Source: Planctomycetaceae bacterium (GTDB taxonomy: Bacteria; Planctomycetota; Planctomycetia; Planctomycetales; Planctomycetaceae). Taken from it: 6,843 nucleotides of DNA. The first letter of the stretch is position 1, and each line of letters begins with the position of its first letter. The notes beneath the pieces were generated by a model. It made no database searches. It was not told the origin of the DNA and worked only from the letters and a program-made list of their open reading frames with translations. The translations under genes were made by a program, and so were the position numbers. Shown piece by piece: positions 5,737 through 6,843 of this stretch. The DNA lies in NCBI GenBank assembly GCA_947479075.1, contig CANJZR010000210.1, forward strand, positions 1 to 6,843, given 5' to 3'.

Positions 5737-5775
5737 CACGGATTTCACAGATGGCCACAGATGAACAGGGACGAA
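5737..5775. repeat. Degenerate ten-base tandem repeat (CACAGATG type)
   Basis: Four units follow each other: CACGGATTT, CACAGATGGC, CACAGATGAA and CAGGGACGAA. The reverse strand reads TTCATCTGTGGCCATCTGTG, then AAATCCGTGTCC. I recall very similar strings as dispersed intergenic sequences in planctomycetes and other bacteria, so it is probably one copy of a genome-wide repeat, not a gene. Confidence 0.55.
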
Positions 5776-6007
5776 GCATGCCCGTGATCCGAGCAACAGC
5801 GAATATCGAATGTTTATGGCGATCGTCTCCGGAACGCGACGTCTTCGCCGAGCTGCCGATGGACCCCGCAAATTCTGAACAGTTCTTTTTATTGCGATAC
5901 AGCACTCGCCCGGTATCTGTGCCGATCCGGAAAATCTGTGTACTCATTCATTCCAGAAAAGTGCATGCGAGGCGTAGGACAGCCACTGGGACAAGACCCA
6001 TGCTCGA

Positions 6008-6843
6008 CTACCCGCGACTTCTGCGGACCAGGACCAGTCCGCCGAGAATCAACACGCCCCCGAGAATTTGATTGGAGGTCACCGGGTCACCCTGGATCAG
6101 CCACGCACTGGCGATGGCCACGATCGGGACCAGGTTTTGAAAGACAGCTGCCTGGGCGGCTCCCGAGTGGCGAACACCATAACTCCACATGGGCAGAGCC
6201 AGCCCCGTCGACAACACCCCCGCATAAACAATCGAGCCCCAGACATTGAAGTCACTCAAGCGGGGCAGAATGCTCGTCAGCGAAGTCGCGGCACAGGCGA
6301 ACTGCACTGGCAACATCGACACTGCGGAGATCGCTGACAACCGCATCGGCGAGATGTAAGGCAACACCTTACGGCTTTGGACTGTTCCCCATGCCCAGGC
6401 CAGAGCGGCCATGAGCATAAAGAAATTCCCGATCAGTAGATGACGATCACTGCTGATCCCCTTCTCCAGTGCCACGACCAGCGTGCCCATAAATGCTGTG
6501 GTCAGTCCGATCCGTGCCAGCCAGTTGAGCTTCTCGCCGAGCAGAAAACGAGCCAGTAAGGCTGTCCACATCGGGACCGTCGCCATGATGAGTGAACCGT
6601 TTCCGGTGGCGGTGCGGGAGACTCCCAGCAGGAACAGAATCTGGTACATCCCCGACGCAATCACTGCGTAAATGGCGATCTGCTTCCAGAGGCCCGGTGG
6701 CCACTTTGTCGCGGGGCTCGATTCACGCAGAGCGAGTATCGCCAGAACAATCGCCGACAGGGCCAGTCGCACCGCGTTAAATGCAAACCGTTCCACATCT
6801 ACCAGACCGATCTTCATGATCGGGATGTTCACCCCCCAGATCA
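6008..6843 (-). CDS. EamA/DMT-superfamily transporter, 5' end outside window
   Basis: The frame is open to the right edge and ends at TAG 6010-6008. The codons before the GTG at 6832 read Ile-Trp-Gly, giving IWGVNIPIMKIGL, the typical WG.N....K motif of the first EamA helix. So the GTG is an internal valine codon, and roughly 10-20 N-terminal residues are missing. About 277 residues are present, with ten or so hydrophobic segments in two homologous EamA halves. The second half begins near GNFFMLMAALAWAWGTVQSRK and ends with the usual NLVPIVAIASAW...GGVLILGGLVLVRR helix pair. Proteins of this family export or exchange small metabolites (amino acids, nucleotides, other drug/metabolite substrates) across the cytoplasmic membrane; the substrate cannot be read from sequence. 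The C-terminus is short and basic (VRRSRG), consistent with a cytoplasmic end. It is separated by 400 bases from the next gene and seems to be a separate unit. Confidence 0.92.
   Translation of the reverse strand, partial: IWGVNIPIMKIGLVDVERFAFNAVRLALSAIVLAILALRESSPATKWPPGLWKQIAIYAVIASGMYQILFLLGVSRTATGNGSLIMATVPMWTALLARFLLGEKLNWLARIGLTTAFMGTLVVALEKGISSDRHLLIGNFFMLMAALAWAWGTVQSRKVLPYISPMRLSAISAVSMLPVQFACAATSLTSILPRLSDFNVWGSIVYAGVLSTGLALPMWSYGVRHSGAAQAAVFQNLVPIVAIASAWLIQGDPVTSNQILGGVLILGGLVLVRRSRG

Larger units (their letters stand above)
5601..6007. other. Gene-free stretch between the DUF1080 and EamA genes
   Basis: About 400 bases with open frames on both strands whose translations are rich in Arg, Ser and Pro and match no family I know. 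It should contain the DUF1080 promoter: a minus-strand TATGAT (5652-5647) lies about 47 bases before the start but has no recognisable -35 partner. It also contains the short CACAGATG repeat at 5737-5775. I see no convincing terminator for the EamA gene. Confidence 0.6.

Noticed and set aside
5737..5775. CRISPR-like repeat array
   Set aside because: Units are about ten bases, degenerate and without spacers; no cas genes are present.
5353..5871. Minus-strand frame running from the gene-free stretch into the DUF1080 gene
   Set aside because: Overlaps the DUF1080 signal-peptide region in another frame; its translation crosses the CACAGATG repeat and looks non-coding.
5751..6071. Small plus-strand frame in the gene-free stretch
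   Set aside because: Begins inside the repeat, is rich in Arg/Thr/Pro, and overlaps the end of the EamA gene without a ribosome binding site.
6356..6372. GTAAGG/CCTTAC hairpin inside the EamA gene
   Set aside because: About ten 6-bp hairpins with short loops are expected by chance in a window of this length.
6830..6832. GTG at 6832 as start of the EamA transporter
   Set aside because: The in-frame codons before it encode Ile-Trp-Gly of the conserved first-helix motif, so the gene continues beyond the window.

Overview
The window looks like chromosomal DNA from a planctomycete. The reasons are the side-by-side DUF1553-type and DUF1501 genes, a secreted DUF1080 protein, an FHA protein of the IGAGS/LQLGG type, moderately high G+C, and short genes on both strands with few operons. 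I cannot name the genus. No plasmid, phage, transposase, CRISPR or RNA-gene signature is visible.

Left part (1-2050, + strand): the C-terminal end of a large DUF1549/DUF1553 protein that begins before the window, followed by a complete DUF1501 protein with a twin-arginine export signal. This is the recurrent planctomycete pair of exported proteins of largely unknown substrate. A strong stem-loop with a T-tract (2006-2050) ends the pair and lies tail-to-tail with the next gene.

Middle (2052-4143): a minus-strand FHA-domain protein with a C-terminal coiled coil, then about 300 bases of divergent intergenic DNA, then a plus-strand secreted protein of unknown function. The leader and signal-peptide region of the latter is the most unusual part of the window. 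It has a compound hairpin just before the ribosome binding site, poly-G runs of 5, 7, 4, 6 and 8, and several perfect hairpins of 7-10 bp within 250 bases. This suggests structured-mRNA control, a quadruplex, or a slippage-prone locus.

Right part (4151-6843, all minus strand): a small TMEM175-family membrane protein (putative cation channel), a secreted DUF1080 (3-keto-disaccharide hydrolase-like) protein, a 400-base gene-free stretch with a degenerate ten-base CACAGATG-type repeat, and an EamA/DMT-family transporter that runs off the right edge. The genes do not form one pathway. Exported, likely polymer- or sugar-related functions (DUF1553/DUF1501, DUF1080) sit among unrelated membrane and signalling genes. 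I found no convincing new multi-gene system; the best lead is the structured region at 3115-3366.
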